From Paracoccus sp. SCSIO 75233 (lineage in GTDB: Bacteria > Pseudomonadota > Alphaproteobacteria > Rhodobacterales > Rhodobacteraceae), in the NCBI RefSeq assembly GCF_027912675.1, contig NZ_CP115757.1, positions 744,001 to 808,000 of the forward strand: a stretch of 64,000 bases of DNA. The letters are read 5' to 3'. Position numbers and translations under genes: made by a program. Positions 63,772 through 64,000 of the stretch are shown here, one piece after another; position 1 is the stretch's first letter, and each line of letters opens with the position of its first letter. The notes under the pieces are model-generated. The model did not search any database. It saw only the letters and a list, made by a program, of their open reading frames with translations, and was not told where the DNA came from.

Positions 63772-64000
63772 TGATCCATCAAGCACCAGCGGTGCACATC
63801 AAGGTACGGGATGCAGCCGAGGTTACGGGTCCTTCCGGGGGCATATCCCATGCGGGGGGCGGAAGCGCGCGAGATCACCAGTTCCAGGGAATTTTTTTGG
63901 GTTCGCAGTTGGGTTCGCGGGTTCGCACCCGGGTTCGCAGGGAGGTTCGCAGTTGTGAGAGGCCAGATGAGTTGCACGTCCGGCTCAGCGCCCGCAGCTG
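63765..64000 (+). CDS. Possible gene running off the right edge
   Basis: An ATG after GGAGGGG overlaps the preceding stop, and the frame stays open to the window end (78 codons). The first 25 residues (MLMIHQAPAVHIKVRDAAEV) look plausible, but the frame then runs through the GGGTTCGC repeats, giving an arginine-rich stretch. Coupling supports it; the repeats argue that this may be non-coding. Confidence 0.35.
   Translation, partial: MLMIHQAPAVHIKVRDAAEVTGPSGGISHAGGGSARDHQFQGIFLGSQLGSRVRTRVRREVRSCERPDELHVRLSARS
63899..63950 (+). repeat. Iteron-like array of GGGTTCGC units
   Basis: Copies start at 63899, 63911, 63919, 63931 and 63943 (the last AGGTTCGC), with spacings 12, 8, 12 and 12. The same unit forms the palindrome at 62586-62602. 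Regular direct repeats of this kind near a winged-helix gene are typical of replication or recombination protein binding sites. Confidence 0.65.

Noticed and set aside
63899..63950. CRISPR array
   Set aside because: Units are 8 bases with 0-4 base gaps, far from the repeat-spacer sizes of CRISPR, and no cas gene is present.

Overview
The window looks like chromosome of an alphaproteobacterium of the Rhodobacteraceae/Paracoccaceae, most like Paracoccus. This is inferred from the high GC content, alphaproteobacterial-type proteins, a TauXY-type taurine dehydrogenase operon with a TRAP taurine transporter (described in Paracoccus and Rhodobacter), and the abundance of TRAP and tripartite tricarboxylate (TTT) transporters. 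No rRNA, tRNA or CRISPR array was seen.

Layout. (1) 1-5212, minus strand: a cytochrome bd oxidase operon (cydA, cydB, cydX) running into a sulfide:quinone oxidoreductase cut by the window edge, with a TsoY-like membrane protein gene upstream. (2) 5.8-18.9 kb: two siderophore-iron uptake systems back to back. The minus-strand one has a binding protein, two permeases, an ATPase and a TonB receptor. The plus-strand one has a siderophore-interacting reductase, a TonB receptor, a FhuD-like protein, a fused FhuB-like permease and an ATPase. Many genes are coupled by ATGA or GTGA overlaps. (3) 18.9-19.2 kb: a decayed IS256 transposase. (4) 19.5-30.0 kb: taurine dissimilation, with divergent regulator tauR, TRAP transporter tauKLM, taurine dehydrogenase tauXY, sulfoacetaldehyde acetyltransferase xsc, anion exporter tauZ and phosphotransacetylase pta. 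(5) 30.6-38.2 kb: a tartrate/D-malate-type route (SLC13 anion permease, LysR regulator, tartrate dehydrogenase, glycerate 2-kinase, pyruvate kinase, enolase), enough to carry glycerate to pyruvate. (6) 38.7-40.6 kb: a toxin-antitoxin pair and remnants of IS3 and IS200/IS605 elements. (7) 40.6-47.7 kb: a probable membrane-lipid stress cluster (DUF2177, two short-chain dehydrogenases, Cfa-type methyltransferase, DUF1365, flavin amine-oxidase-like protein) beside a fasciclin protein and an ECF sigma/anti-sigma pair. (8) 47.8-50.3 kb: broken IS3-family pieces around an intact IS110/IS1111-type element. (9) 50.4-61.9 kb: a long minus-strand catabolic operon (D-2-hydroxyacid dehydrogenase, RraA-type aldolase, TTT transporter, amidohydrolase, second TctC, TRAP transporter, SMP-30 lactonase) with a divergent LysR regulator; its substrate is not known. 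(10) 62.4-64.0 kb: the edge of an integrated element, with an AlpA-like gene broken by an in-frame TGA, a winged-helix replication/regulatory-type gene and iteron-like GGGTTCGC repeats.

How it fits together: several blocks handle sulfur or small organic acids. SQR feeds electrons from sulfide to quinone while a bd oxidase, a class known to resist sulfide, removes them. The taurine operon yields acetyl-CoA, ammonium and sulfite. The tartrate and 50-61 kb operons each pair dedicated uptake with short catabolic routes under LysR control. The most unusual signals are a shared promoter/operator element at both tartrate-locus promoters, TauR-type repeats at tauR-tauK, 11-bp phased repeats before pta, a lactonase/aldolase operon carrying three solute-binding proteins, and the GGGTTCGC repeat array at the right edge.
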